NCBI GenBank assembly: GCA_025618425.1
Contig: CM046846.1
Coordinates: forward strand, 3,394,642-3,458,641
From: Heliocidaris tuberculata
Taxonomy: Eukaryota > Echinodermata > Echinoidea > Camarodonta > Echinometridae
Direction of reading: 5' to 3'
DNA length: 64,000 nucleotides
Shown here: in pieces, positions 1 to 63,262 of the stretch
How the letters are laid out: every line of letters begins with the position of its first letter
Position numbering within the stretch: the first letter of the stretch is position 1
Notes under the pieces: model-generated
The model's input: the letters and a program-made list of their open reading frames with translations, nothing else
What the model was told of the DNA's origin: nothing
The model's database searches: none
Made by a program: the position numbers and the translations under genes

Positions 1-968
1 AAAAATAAATCTTGTTACAAATTTTAGTTACGATTTATGTGCATTTTTCAAATGACAAATTTCATAATTTCTAAGAGACATCAATGTTTTACACTAATTA
101 AAAAAAAAAACCAAGCTCTTAGACTCCTGCGTCTCTTTATCTGTTTATTGATTTTAATAATGGATACTTAATTCCTGTTTCTTCATTCAATTCACGTTGA
201 TTGGAACTAGAAGGCACTGTCATTTCCTCTTTTTTTCTTCACGATATTGGCAATATTTTATTAAATTTACAATAATTAACCTCTTCTGTATGGAAGACCT
301 CGTCGAGACGCCGTGGCTGTATGCTTAAGGCAATGCACGAACGCCCCCTATGGGGTCTCTCGATTCGCAGAAAGAGGAAGGGCCCTGGGATATAATGAAC
401 TGGAATTAGAAATGATTCCGGATAGAATTATTGATCATCGTAGAAGATCTCTGACCTGGTCCAAATTTAGCTTCTGGAAACGGAATTATTACTCAGCATA
501 TACGTTACAAAGAACAAGATGGTTGTCATTATTTCAACAGCGGCGTAGCCTGGATATTTCTCAGTGCATGTGGCACGGGTGACATATAGGAGATTACCGC
601 TTTCATTCGGAGATGAGGGGGTTGGATGGGCACATGATTTTTTTTTTTTTTTTGTGGCCGAGTATTGAATTTTATACCCATATAATATTATTATTATTCG
701 AGGGAGTCACATTTTGCATTGTGAAATATTGGAACTTAACATTCGAATGCAATAGAGGATTTGTTTGGTTATATATTTTAATTTTGCATTTTTTTTTAAA
801 TGTTCGTGGGGCAACGTAGAAATGTGTGCTTCCTCTCGGCTACGCCACTGTATTTCAAGTATAATACTTCGTAAACAGTTGTAATAAAATTGGTAATATA
901 CATCTTAATAAGCTTACCCTCCTATAGTTTTATACACAATATTAATAAGAAAAAAGCTGAGAGATGTA

Positions 969-1001
969 GAGAGAGAGAGAGAGAGAGGAGAGGGGGGGGG
1001 G
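969..1001. repeat. GA microsatellite running into poly-G
   Basis: About 20 bases of GA dinucleotides followed by a G-rich run of ten bases. Simple sequence only. Confidence 0.9.
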
Positions 1002-2716
1002 TTGATGAAGGAAGAACATGCAGGGATACGCTGTATAGAAGAATATTAACTAACATAATTATGATAAAGATATGTTGTCCGTATACAGTGAAATGAAGAT
1101 TGCAAAATTAATGAGGAAAATATGAGAATGAGGAAAGAAAAGTGATTGGAGAATCGGAGAGGTCAAAAGAAAAGAAAGGGAGAAAAGGTAAATTGAGATA
1201 TAAAGAAGTAAGATTTATCCTAATGAATGAGCAAGTCTGTACTGAGGTGATTAGGTAATTTCGCATATCTTTGCAAATCTACAACGCCTACATGTGCATC
1301 ATATGTGATTAATCGCAATACCTTTTGGACTTTGGATCTCCCCGGCCCTGAAATATAGGAACACGTCATCTCATAATCATATTCAACGCTATCATAATTG
1401 TATTTATTCAAACAATGGCAAAAAGATAAATGGGGTGATAAGGAGCGTGGGCAAATATGATTACAGACAGATGCAGCAGATCAATGGAAAGTGTACAGCT
1501 TATAACGGAGATGCATTTTCAAAAAAGGTTTTGCAGACGAAATTGAAAGCAGCATCTTTTAGTGTGCGGGGGCTGCTTCTCCTCTCGTTTCAAACAGGCT
1601 CGAATTACTAAGTGCGTCCATTGTGAACGGGGGTGTCACCAGAGAATTTCGAATGGGGGGGGGGGGGGGTCGTACAAAATTTCCGGACAAGTAAGCTGAA
1701 AATATCTGACGAGAGAAAACACATTTTTTTTAGAAAAAAGAAAAAGGGTCCTCAGATTTTCAAATTGGCTCCCATAGGATAGAAATTAAGCAACAATTAA
1801 ACAACAAAGGAGGAGGGGGGGGGGGGGGAGAGAAGAAAAATCGTAAGTTCTTTCTATGATTTGCCGATATACCTGTAAAGTTACAAGTTTTTTAAATATA
1901 ATTTTTTGATGAGATGGGGGGGGGGGGGTTCTCACCCTCCAATCATTTCATAATCATCCTCGTAATAGACAAGGAAGTATAAAGAAATTGATCCATTAAC
2001 CCTCAACAAACCCTCAAAAAAAAAGCAAAACGCAACACTCTTTAATCCTTACATTCATGTGATGATAATCACTTTACTTTCAATATGGATACACCCACTG
2101 TTTTTTTATACCTCCAACACAATGACGAACAAGGAAGAACGGAAAATCTCCTTGTAGTAAGCCAAAATAAATGACAAGATTGGCTGATATTTAGAATGGT
2201 AGCGATGGAAACGATTCATCCTACTCAACTGCTACGTAATCATGCTTCCTTGTCTTTTAAAGAGAAAACATTGATATAAAAAAATGACCTAATTTGGAAA
2301 ATAATAAGGTTTAATAAAGTGGGTGCCCAAAACAGGAACATGAAATGAGTTTATTAGCTGGTAAAGAAAAAAAAATAGAACCTCCTCCTAATCCCAGGGG
2401 CGGATTCATGATTATCGGAAAGGGGGAGGGGTGAGAATAGAATAGATCCCACCTGCCCTTCCATTCCAGACCTAATCAATAATTGGGGGGGGGGGGGCAA
2501 TATTTTCCGACGTGATTCTTTTCACTGATGTCGGAAAAGCCGAAAAAAAAATCAGGAGCTACAAACGATTTCATGTACAAATTCGTCTGGTCTTATTATT
2601 GAGATTTGAGGAAGTCTAGATTAGAAGAACTGCATGCATCTCCATTATGATCTACTGATTGAAAGAGGAAACGTGTGCTCACCAAGCTCCTCTATATTAT
2701 TATTGAAATTGATTGT

Positions 2717-2975
2717 CCCGTATTCTGTTCTACTCCAGTTTAACTTAAACTTCAGTCTAAGTTAAACCAGAGCTTAATTACAACTGACTTAAACCGCAAG
2801 TCCAGTCTAAATTTCTGTACAAAGTTAAATCGCAGTGTAGACTGGAGTTTAAGTAGTTGATCCGGAGTTCAGAATGTGATTTTCTAAAACGCTGGTGGGC
2901 AGGTTTAGACTGGGTTTAAACCACACTAGACAGCGGTTTAAGTTAAACCGGAGTTCAGAAAAAGGTCCCTCGAGT
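2717..2975. repeat. Degenerate hairpin (MITE-like) element
   Basis: The left end reads CCGTATTCTG and is followed by GTTTAACTTAAAC. The right end carries the inverse, GTTTAAGTTAAAC then CAGAAAAAGG. Several internal copies of AGTTTAA / TTAAACT in both orientations fill the middle. The CCGTATTCT terminus resembles the element at 29156-29469. Imperfect arms suggest an old non-autonomous DNA element. Confidence 0.5.
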
Positions 2976-4429
2976 TTAGGAGGGCCGAGTTTAATTGCTA
3001 TTTCGTTCTCTTTGATGTCACACGTCTGTACTGGACTAACACATACCAGTATAGAAAGTAATCAGACACAACATGGATATGTCCCTCGGAGAGGACTTTA
3101 AGCCGTCGGTCCCCTAGTGGCTTACTTACAAGCTAACATGCTTTCTTAGCAGTCAGGTAAAACAAACCATCAACCTTTTCTAACTTTTAACTGCTAGTTT
3201 TTTAACATAACATAATATCTGCCCATTTTTGTTCTCATGATTAATAAAGTACTATATATAAAGACAGTGTGTACCCATTCTTGTACATACTGTATGCAGT
3301 ATCATTGAATGCAATCTGACGTCCCTGCATGAATGTATTATGTTGTAAAAAAAGTTTGTAGGGTTTGTCGATTTAATCAAGAATCTAGGGTTCCCGTGAT
3401 ACTACTAGGCTTAGTGGATTATTGGTTGAATGTAAGCTAACGAATTAATTGTCTAGCTTCATTCATTATGCCCAGGGTCATTTCGAGAATAAAGACGAGC
3501 GTAGTCCTGATGAATAGATACGCTTGATAGAGAGATTAAAGCTGGGATTAATTAAAGGGGGGCTCATTATTTGCCCTATGCCCACCCCCTTATGCAGAAC
3601 TCGACGCATACATGTGAACTTGACTCGATCCAACCGAAAGGCCCTAACCGTCTGCAAGGAGATATCGGCAAGTGATACATCTCCTTCGCGCGCGTAAATG
3701 CCCTGTCACAAGTAAACATTTCCCCAATCGTCTGTCTGTTCAGCTTTGGGATGTGCCATTGGATGTGATGGTAGCACGTAACACTTTTCAGAAGGACAGA
3801 AGACCTCACTGCATGTGATCCTGGCTTTCATCAAGCACCACTAAAGATCTTCTTCGGACAATCTCACTTCCTGATAACGAAGTGATGATTGCCAATTTAA
3901 TGGTGATCGATATCAGTCCCCTGTCTCAGATTTTATCCCGTATCGCTCCTCGCGGGGACTTGAAAGCGTGAGATTTCTTTCCGCCGATCCGGAGACCACT
4001 CGCTTTCGCCTACCTGTACGAAGAAGTCGCATGTTCATCATATTCATCCCTCGTCTAAAATAATGTTCGAATTGGTTGATTGAAATAATATCGTTTTGGT
4101 CGTTCTTGTTTTTCTGAATACAGTGTTTCAAATCGTGAAGATACATGCAATCTTTGAATCTTTTTCATGTTATTAGTCATCGAGGAAAAGGTACTCAAAT
4201 AATTATTTCGATGACGGAATATCTGCCCCCAAAGTGCAACTTTGGAATCGATGATTTTTATTGCGTTTGACACGAACTATTAAGCAGCTGATGATGTTGT
4301 CCTGTTTATAGAATATCGTGGTTTTTACTAACCAGTTGCTTGCAACCGAGATCTCATTGTTAATCATTATCCAGACTCATAAGTGAACACTACAGCTGCG
4401 TTGGCTGTGAGTGGATCTTCAATTTACAC

Positions 4430-4602
4430 AGGATTGGTCATATCACGCTGACTTCCGTACGACTCCTATATTTATCTGAAACATACTCGAGGGACGTCGT
4501 CTGTTTGATTTTTGGTCGAGCAGTGTACGGCTTCGCTGGAATATTGTGCTGGATTAAAATCAATAATGTGATTTCTATATAGACACGGACTGCCCTTTGA
4601 GA
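4430..4602 (+). promoter_or_regulatory. Candidate promoter / 5' UTR of the cyclase gene
   Basis: This lies just upstream of the proposed start codon at 4603. A TATATTTAT sequence at about 4468 could act as a TATA-like element. An in-frame TAA at 4564-4566 closes the frame upstream of the ATG, supporting 4603 as the first usable start. There is no independent evidence for the transcription start. Confidence 0.25.
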
Positions 4603-56420
<51,818 letters not shown>

Positions 56421-57100
56421 CCAAAAAGACAATCATTTTTGTTCACCTTTTATTGTGAAAGACTGGCTGAATGATACGTAACGAAATTTGTTTGTTTTTG
56501 CTGTAAATGTATGTAAATATTAATGCAGACAATTATATTCATTTATACATAATATATTCTTGTATAATATATTTTGAAATGAAATCACATTATTTCAAGT
56601 CAGTTTTTAATTCTTGCAGGAGTTAATTTTCTGCCATCGACCATTACGAATAATTTTGCAGAGAACGCAGATTGATTCAATTCTACACATTATTTTCATA
56701 ATCACATTTTCAAAGCAGAGGGAATTCCATCTGGACATATTAGTCATACCCACTTATGTTTACACCACTGAACACAAATTATTCCGTTATAGAAGAAATA
56801 CAATATCTCAAAAACATATCTAGAAGTTATCTTTGCAATATAAATTCACTAAGTTTTATTAGTGATGATATCAATAATGTACTCAATACTTTCGCTTAAT
56901 GTGTGCCAACGAAGCGATATATTTATGTACATGTATATACCTGTATCTTGAGAGTAATATACATGTATTACGATAAAATGCACTTCCCTCAGAGTTTGTC
57001 TTCCAAATATGTTAATGTCAATTGATATCCTATGTAATAATCTTTATTGTAAGTGTAAATACTTTGTTCGTTTTAATAAAAAAATCTCTTGAAATTTCCT
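56421..57100 (+). other. 3' UTR of the cyclase gene (inferred)
   Basis: AT-rich sequence after the stop codon. The first canonical AATAAA downstream lies at about 57075-57080, giving a 3' UTR of roughly 670 bases if used. Confidence 0.45.
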
Positions 57101-58494
57101 TCCACTTTGAAATTGTTGTTTTTGACCTACATGTACTTTTGCGTTCGAGGAAACATCTCATTCTTTCTCGTCTTATTGTTTCACTGAATTCTACATCAGT
57201 TTTACAATCTAGAATACTTGACATTTGCCCACTAGCTTTAAGAACAATCATCATCAAGAATCTGGTGTTTTAATTCTTCCCATTCTTCCCATTCAAAATA
57301 TTCTAGAGTCCTTGACCTTGACTTAACTATGAATTCTGAATCAGATTACAGAATATCAAACATTAAGAGTTTGCATCAAACGATATTGCCTTTCAGTTTG
57401 GTCAAAATTCTGTAACGTAAAAAAGGGGGTGGATGCAGAACAATTTTGAAAAACTTTGCCCTTCATCGTCTTCATTACATCGACAGTGAAAAATGTTTTG
57501 GAGCCATCAAATGTTCACTCATGTGAATTTCCATAAAAATAAACAACATCACTATCATATTTAATTAGCATACCGTAAAGCGGGATGAATAACAACATGG
57601 GGGTGAATAAGAAGCAAAATCTGAATAAGTTGTTTTTTGATAATTTGTTTTCTTCACAGTAATTATGCAGACCCATTTAATTCCTTTTAATGATGCGCCA
57701 CATACCTCCAGCTGACCAACCATGACCCACATGATGGAAAACACCTAATATCTACTTCTGTATAGAATGTTATATGATGTAGTGGAATACGTTTTAAATA
57801 GAGATCAAAGTGATGAAAGCTTTGCTTCTATGTTTGGACCTACTGGAGATTATCATCAGATTTTGCATCAAGACCTTACAAATGGTCATGCATAATGCTC
57901 TAGAAAGAAATCAATTGCATTTGTTGTTGAATATTTTTTCTCTTCTTTTTTCCCCCTAAATCTTCTTAATTTTTGCTGAATCTTACGGGTGACAAAGCAA
58001 TTATGAATCATGTTTATCGTTATAATCCCTATCCCTCTTCCCCCATTTTAAATGTTCTTGAAGAGAAGTAACAGTTCAAAGGACTTTTTTAAAAATAAAT
58101 TACTGCCTTGTGTTCCTATTCACCTTGGCATCGAACTAAATAGAAATATATACAGCATATGTACACAACCACACACCCACACGCCCACACGCACACACAC
58201 ACGCACACTCTCTCTTGTCTCCCTCCTTACCTTTCTCTCTCCTGTACTTCTCTTTTTTTCTCTCTCTCTTCCTATCTTTTGCTTTTTTCTTCTACTCTGT
58301 CTCTCTCCCCCCTCTATATCTCTCTTTCACCTTCTCGCGCCTTGACTCTGTTGCTTATTTACGCTTGTTTGTTTTTACAATAATTACGCGCTATATTATT
58401 ATGCACTACATCTTCAGTGCATTTTTTGTAGCATTTCCTGAAGAGCGAAATATTGAACTTTTTCTGTCTAACGGAGTGGTTTATTCTGTGTCTT

Positions 58495-58522
58495 CTCTCT
58501 CTCTCTCTCTCTCTCTCTCTAC

Positions 58523-58614
<92 letters not shown>
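58495..58614. repeat. TC microsatellite followed by long TA microsatellite
   Basis: About 25 bases of TC followed by about 90 bases of TA with a GTGTGTATATG interruption. Could extrude a cruciform. ORFs here (Ile/Tyr repeats) are artefacts. Confidence 0.95.
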
Positions 58615-58619
<5 letters not shown>

Positions 58620-58807
58620 TACTACACATAGTTTTGCTGCTCTTCCTATTCATCCTTGTGTTGGTGTGAACAGGAACAGAGCATAAAACTTACCATTAAT
58701 GGTAACTCTGCTATCAGTGGTAACTACCATGGTAGTGCAACGGTAGTGCAACGAGGCCCAGTAGTTTAGTAAATAGACGCACTTTGAACTATACACATGT
58801 ACGGAAG

Positions 58808-59504
58808 CTTTAAAGTGCCATTCTACTTGACGAGATGGCGAGATATTTTATCTTGTCAAGTCGACTTAATAGCCCTATCATGTCGACTTATCAACTTTGT
58901 AAGTCGACATGGTGACAAAAATTATCATGCCAAGTCGACTTCTAAAAAGTTACGTCGTCATGGCGACATAAGGTATCCTTGCCAAGTCGACTTCTAAAAA
59001 GCTACATTTCGTCATGATGACATAAGGTATCTTGCCAAGTCGACTTCTAAAAAGTTACATGTCGTCATGATTACATAAGGTATCTTGCCAAGTCGACTTC
59101 TAAAAAGTTACATGTCGTCATGATTACATAAGGTATCTTGCCAAGTCGACTTCTAAAAAGTTACATGTCGTCATGATTACATAAGGTATCTTGCCAAGTC
59201 GACTTCTAAAAAGTTACATGTCGTCTTGCCATGCCATGACGACATGTAAGTTTCTAGAAGTCGACTTGGCAAGATAATTTATGTTGCCATGTCGACTTGG
59301 CAAGATACCTTATGTCGCCATGACAACATGTAACTTTTTAAGATACCTTATGTCGCCATGACAACATGTAACTTTTTAGAACTCGACTTGGCAAGATAAT
59401 TTTTGTCGCCATGTCGACTTACAAAGTCGACATGATAAGGCTATTAAGTCGACTTGACAAGATAAAATATCTCACCATCTCGTCAAGTAGAATGGCACTT
59501 TAAA
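58808..59504. repeat. ~700-bp foldback with 53-bp tandem units in one arm
   Basis: Ends TTTAAAGTGCCATTCTACTT and AAGTAGAATGGCACTTTAAA. The left arm carries six copies of AAGTCGACTTCTAAAAAG at 58931, 58983, 59036, 59089, 59142 and 59195 (52-53 bp period). The right arm has fewer, mirrored. A 15-bp direct repeat AACTATACACATGTA flanks it (58787-58801, 59504-59518). Confidence 0.92.
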
Positions 59505-60031
59505 ACTATACACATGTAATCATGTACCGAGCCACTAAATTTTGGAACGGTGTGGCTGTAAAAATTCCGGTGCTCGCTCGAGCGTTTGAACACATTAATT
59601 AGAACATTTAATGACAAAGGTACTCTACTATGAGTACTATGTACTTCTCCATGGTTCGTTTGTTTTGTTTGATATTTTTTGGCACAATCGTTTTGAAGCT
59701 ATTAAATGTTAAAAACAGTCGGAGGCATTTTGGTATATATAATCTAGGAAGGAAACAGCAGCTGTTGGGTATTTGTGTTATAGAAAATTCACATTTAAAT
59801 TTGTGTATTTTCAAAGTATTTATAATCAATCGCAATCTTTTAAATGACGGATCTCTGGAATGAACTTATGGAATAGCTCTCGCGCTCAAGGGTAATAATA
59901 TTCATGAAAAATTGTGCATGGACCCTGATACCTACGACATTGTATCATCTGGGCAAGATATATTAGATTCTTCTCATTCGAATCATTTCATTTTGGATCG
60001 AAAACGTTGATGAGACAATAAAGAACCAGGA

Positions 60032-60230
60032 ATGCCGTTGTCTTCAGTATGTAAGATCAACCTGCAAGGTTGGAATACAACCTTGGGACTGTTCCCGCAG
60101 ACCAGTTTTTACCTGGGTACAATCAAATCTATTGGAGTCTACTTCTCAGAACTAGAGACGAGCCTTGGGACGACTGGGACCGATGTTGGACTAATTCTTG
60201 GTCTTTACAGTGCCTTTATCTTTGCACCAG
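60032..60230 (+). pseudogene. SLC16-like exon A
   Basis: ATG at 60032 then MPLSSVCKINLQGWNTTLGL, first helix with GTIKSIGVYFSELETSLG, and GLILGLYSAFIFAP. The QGW and TIKS.GV.F positions match the start of MCT helix 1. Donor GTTGGA, phase 1. An upstream exon could supply the usual N-terminal tail. Confidence 0.75.
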
Positions 60231-60580
60231 GTTGGATATGAAGTATAGGACTATTGGTATATGATCAATGACCTGTACGTCTTCTTTGTAACGTTTATAT
60301 TTTTTTCCTCTCGGTTGACAATTATGTTTATCACAGTGACTTTAATAGGTGCATTAGACCTTTTGTCAAGATGTCATTGAGGTTAAACGAATTCATGTCT
60401 ATGTGCTATAGCCTGTTTTTAAGCGTCAGATATCAAGGCGAATAGAACTAAAATGATAAATGCATAGTTCCACATATTTTGATTCATTTATGTTTGATAA
60501 TGTTTATTCAGTATTTGCAAATACTCTTTAAAAAAAAAGGAATCAATATTTTCTCATTTTTCTTATTTTTTTTTTATCAG

Positions 60581-60724
60581 CACCACTTATCACATATCTT
60601 TACGGGTATGCTAATTTTCGAAGATGTTTATTGGTCATTGGAGCAGTTCTGACATAATCCGGCTTGGTCTTCGGATCGCTAGTGTCTGCCAACGGACAAC
60701 TTGCTCTGTGTCTCTCATTTGCTG
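60581..60724 (+). pseudogene. SLC16-like exon B with in-frame stop
   Basis: APLITYLYGYANFRRCLLVI then GAVLT, TAA, SGLVFGSLVSANGQLALC. Family members have an uninterrupted helix here (GA.LAS.GLV.GS). The reading frame and splice phases (1/1) are otherwise intact, so the TAA at 60655-60657 is a nonsense change rather than an exon end. Confidence 0.8.
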
Positions 60725-61534
60725 GTATATACCTCAGTTTTCATCATTGGTAGATTGCATATGCAGATCACTTTTAAGGGGCACATCATCACCGCGTTTA
60801 TTAAGGCCTTGGCTATATAGGACTTTACAAGGGGGCAAAATTGACAGCCCTGTCCCCTGATGTCTAACGATAAACATTATGCTTTGATTTAAACGAGTGA
60901 GATATGATGATTCCGCAAATTCACGTTGTTTTAAAAAAAAAATAGGAAGGTTATTATCAATGTATTCTTTGGGGAAAAAATGTGCTTCTGGACAGTCTAA
61001 CAAAGTTATGGCCAAAACATCTATTGTAATTTTGTGCTGCATGGAATATTTGTATCAATGAATCCCACTAGCTTATTAATATAGGCAAAGAAAAAGCTCA
61101 CAAAAAGCTCACCAAAACATTGTATTGGGGCCTGTCTTCAAAAGCCATTCTCAATCGTGTCGTTTTGAAATTTGAATTTAGTTTTCAGAATGTATCCTTG
61201 TGAATTGCTGTAGTTTGTAATGATATATAGGGAAAGCGCAATAAATCTACTACAAAAGAAAAGAGGCAATAAATTCTCTAATGGGAAAATTTTGGTGTAT
61301 GCTTTTGTACCATTTCCCTTTTGGAGCCGTACGTGTAACGTTAGACGTAGATTTGTCATCTAACAAACAGTAATGTTAATGTTAGATCTAACAGTTACTT
61401 GTTCTGTTCTAACTGGTAACTTTGAATTCGGAGCAAGGGTGGAACGTATACTAACACGATCTTTCTTCTTCTTCTTCTTTTTCTTCTTCTTCTTATCTTT
61501 CTCTTTCTCTCTCTCCCTGTCTTTCTACTAGAAG

Positions 61535-62340
61535 GTATCGGAGGAAGTATACTATCAGTATGCTATGTCCTTAGCATGGAAGAAACCAGTGGCCAAAACT
61601 TCCAGCTTTTCTATGGCTTGGGCAAGTCCGGCTATTCCATCGGTATGGTCTTAGTTCCATTGTTAGCGGATTATCTGATGAGCGTCTATGGTTGGAGAGG
61701 GTCGATGATCATCATTGGTGCTCTGGCAGGAAATCTCATTCCTCTAACGTTGCTTACTGATGTAAGGAAGAGAGTGAGAACAGAGCCAAATCCTGCGAGT
61801 GCAGAATCCGTCTCCTTGGTTGACGACGGTGAGACAACCAAAGAACCAGTACCAAGTGACGATAATGATAAAAATACGCCAAGGCAAAATACAAGATCCT
61901 TCAAGACTCTCTTCATGAAATTTCGTCAGCGAATCAAAGACACCATTTCGCAAGTAGATCCTGCGGTCTCTGTGTTTGTGGTCGCAGCCGCTTTTGGTGG
62001 CATGGTCAGTGGTGGATGGCACGCGTTCTTGATCCCTAGATTCGTCAGGAGTGGGATACCCCTGTCCACCGCCATCTATCTGCTCTATCCGGCAGCCGTC
62101 GCTTGCTTCCTTGGACGAATTCTTAGCGGTGTTTTTCACAAAACCATATGCCTTTCGACTGTGGATTATGTACCTGTTGATCAAGCTTCTTAATACATTA
62201 TCCTTGCTGGTCGATATCCTGGTGCCGATATACGCTCTTAAATTTGCCACTACCTTCTTAGATGCCTTTTGCATCGCAGAAGCAAACAAATATTACATCG
62301 GATGGAAAAGATATGGGCATGCAAAAGCTAGCAAATATTA
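61535..62340 (+). pseudogene. SLC16-like exon C with frameshift
   Basis: GIGGSILSVCYVLSMEETSG, KSGYSIGMVLVPLLADYLMS, VYGWRGSMIIIGALAGNLIP, a polar loop of about 70 residues, then SVFVVAAAFGGMVSGGWHAF and ACFLGRILSGVF. After this the frame hits a stop at 62191-62193, while the next frame continues with membrane-like sequence (FRLWIMYLLIKLLNTLSLLV). One base fewer in the T5 run at 62132-62136 would join them. The acceptor is a NAGNAG site (TAGAAG), so the start may be 61532 or 61535. Confidence 0.8.
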
Positions 62341-62658
62341 GCAAGTCATAAATTAATCAATAGTAAGTAAATGAAAGTATTTTCCTTGGAAGATAATCAG
62401 CGGAAGCAGAATGGTTTTAAACAGATCATTGGCACTGAAGAAACGAAGTGAGACAAAAGATATTATATTTAAGCTATAGTATATAAATGAAATGAGACAA
62501 CATGGACAAGAACAAGAATAATGTCTCAGGGCACCTCTCTAGCTATCGGTTGGTCCTGTCAGTTTAACTAGCTTCCCGAAGGTTCGTTTAAATAGGAGAC
62601 AAAACAAAGGATAAGAATTATCTTTAAATATATTTCCTTTCTCTCTTTCTCCTTTTAG

Positions 62659-62789
62659 GTTTGGTAGCTGACCTGACTGGCAACTACAATGCGTCATTCA
62701 TGCTCCTTGCTGCATTCGACGTTGTAATACTCTGCTTGACGATCCCATCAAGATATTTCCCTACAAAATATAAGGAGGACAACAAATAG
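62659..62789 (+). pseudogene. SLC16-like exon D (C terminus)
   Basis: GLVADLTGNYNASFMLLAAF, DVVILCLTIPSRYFPTKY then a lysine-rich end and TAG. AG/LVAD.TG.Y..SF is the conserved loop before the last helix pair of MCTs. Acceptor TTTTAG after a CT tract; phase 1. Confidence 0.8.
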
Positions 62790-63104
62790 AGCATGACAAA
62801 TATACATTCTCGTCAAAATTGAGGTACCCTCCATATTACAGCTCTAGCTAGTCATATCCTACCATCGGCTTTCACTCTGTGTACAGGTATAGAAGTTGTA
62901 TAACATACATGACATATGACTATTCCAGGATTTCAAACTCACCCTTTGTTTTGCAGAAAACGAGTAGACTTTTCTTCTGTAAACCCCCTATTCAACATGA
63001 AAGCAAGGAAATGTAGATTACTATACACCCCTGCACCGCTGGATTAGAGTTCCTTTATTAGACTCTACATTGGATCAGAGCCTATGAAGAGCTCTGCATT
63101 GGAT

Positions 63105-63240
63105 TGTGTTATACCGCCACCTTGTGGCAAAGTTATGTTATAGAATTGTAAGCGGCGCCGCGATTGAGAGTTGACCATTGTCTCATTAAACTGAGGTAAC
63201 TTTAGCCTTTATTGTGATTGGAGTGTCTTCCTTTTTGGCG
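63105..63240 (+). mobile_element. Right part of a long terminal repeat
   Basis: Inferred from the primer-binding site that directly follows. It contains TGTGTTATACCGCCACC and a CCACCTTGTGG hairpin. The exact left boundary cannot be set because the partner LTR is outside the window. Confidence 0.4.
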
Positions 63241-63262
63241 TGGTGGCAGCGGGATTCGAATC
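63241..63262 (+). mobile_element. Retroelement primer-binding site (tRNA 3' end complement)
   Basis: TGGTGGCAGCGGGATTCGAA is complementary to a tRNA 3' end: its reverse complement ends in GCTGCCACCA and contains a TTCGAATCC T-loop. A TGG followed by a match to the acceptor and T-arm is the standard start of minus-strand synthesis. Probably a leucine-type tRNA; three acceptor-stem bases appear missing relative to a full tRNA. Confidence 0.65.

Larger units (their letters stand above)
1..4602. other. 5' flanking region, no gene recognised
   Basis: AT-rich DNA with long homopolymer G runs (near 1660, 1807, 1917 and 2486), short GA repeats and no ORF with recognisable protein similarity. The ORFs at 313-582 and 2895-3101 have no family motifs. 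One hairpin-type repeat lies at about 2717-2975. The last 150 bases probably include the promoter and 5' UTR of the adenylyl cyclase gene. Confidence 0.6.
57101..60031. other. Intergenic region
   Basis: Between the cyclase 3' end and the transporter-like exons. It holds CA and CT simple repeats (58165-58330), TC then TA microsatellites (58495-58614) and a foldback element (58808-59504). No gene recognised. Confidence 0.6.
60032..62789 (+). pseudogene. SLC16 (monocarboxylate transporter) family gene, apparently disabled
   Basis: Four coding blocks match the 12-helix proton-linked monocarboxylate transporter family of the plasma membrane: an N-terminal block (GTIKSIGVYFSELE), a second helix block (GLVFGSLVSANGQLALCLSF), a large block with the family's SVYGWRGSMIIIGAL motif and hydrophilic central loop, and a C-terminal block (GLVADLTGNYNASFMLLAAF). 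Two lesions interrupt it: an in-frame TAA at 60655-60657 and a one-base shift near the T run at 62132-62136. An exon for the late helices is not found between the last two blocks. Either a recent pseudogene or an allele/assembly with errors. Confidence 0.75.
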
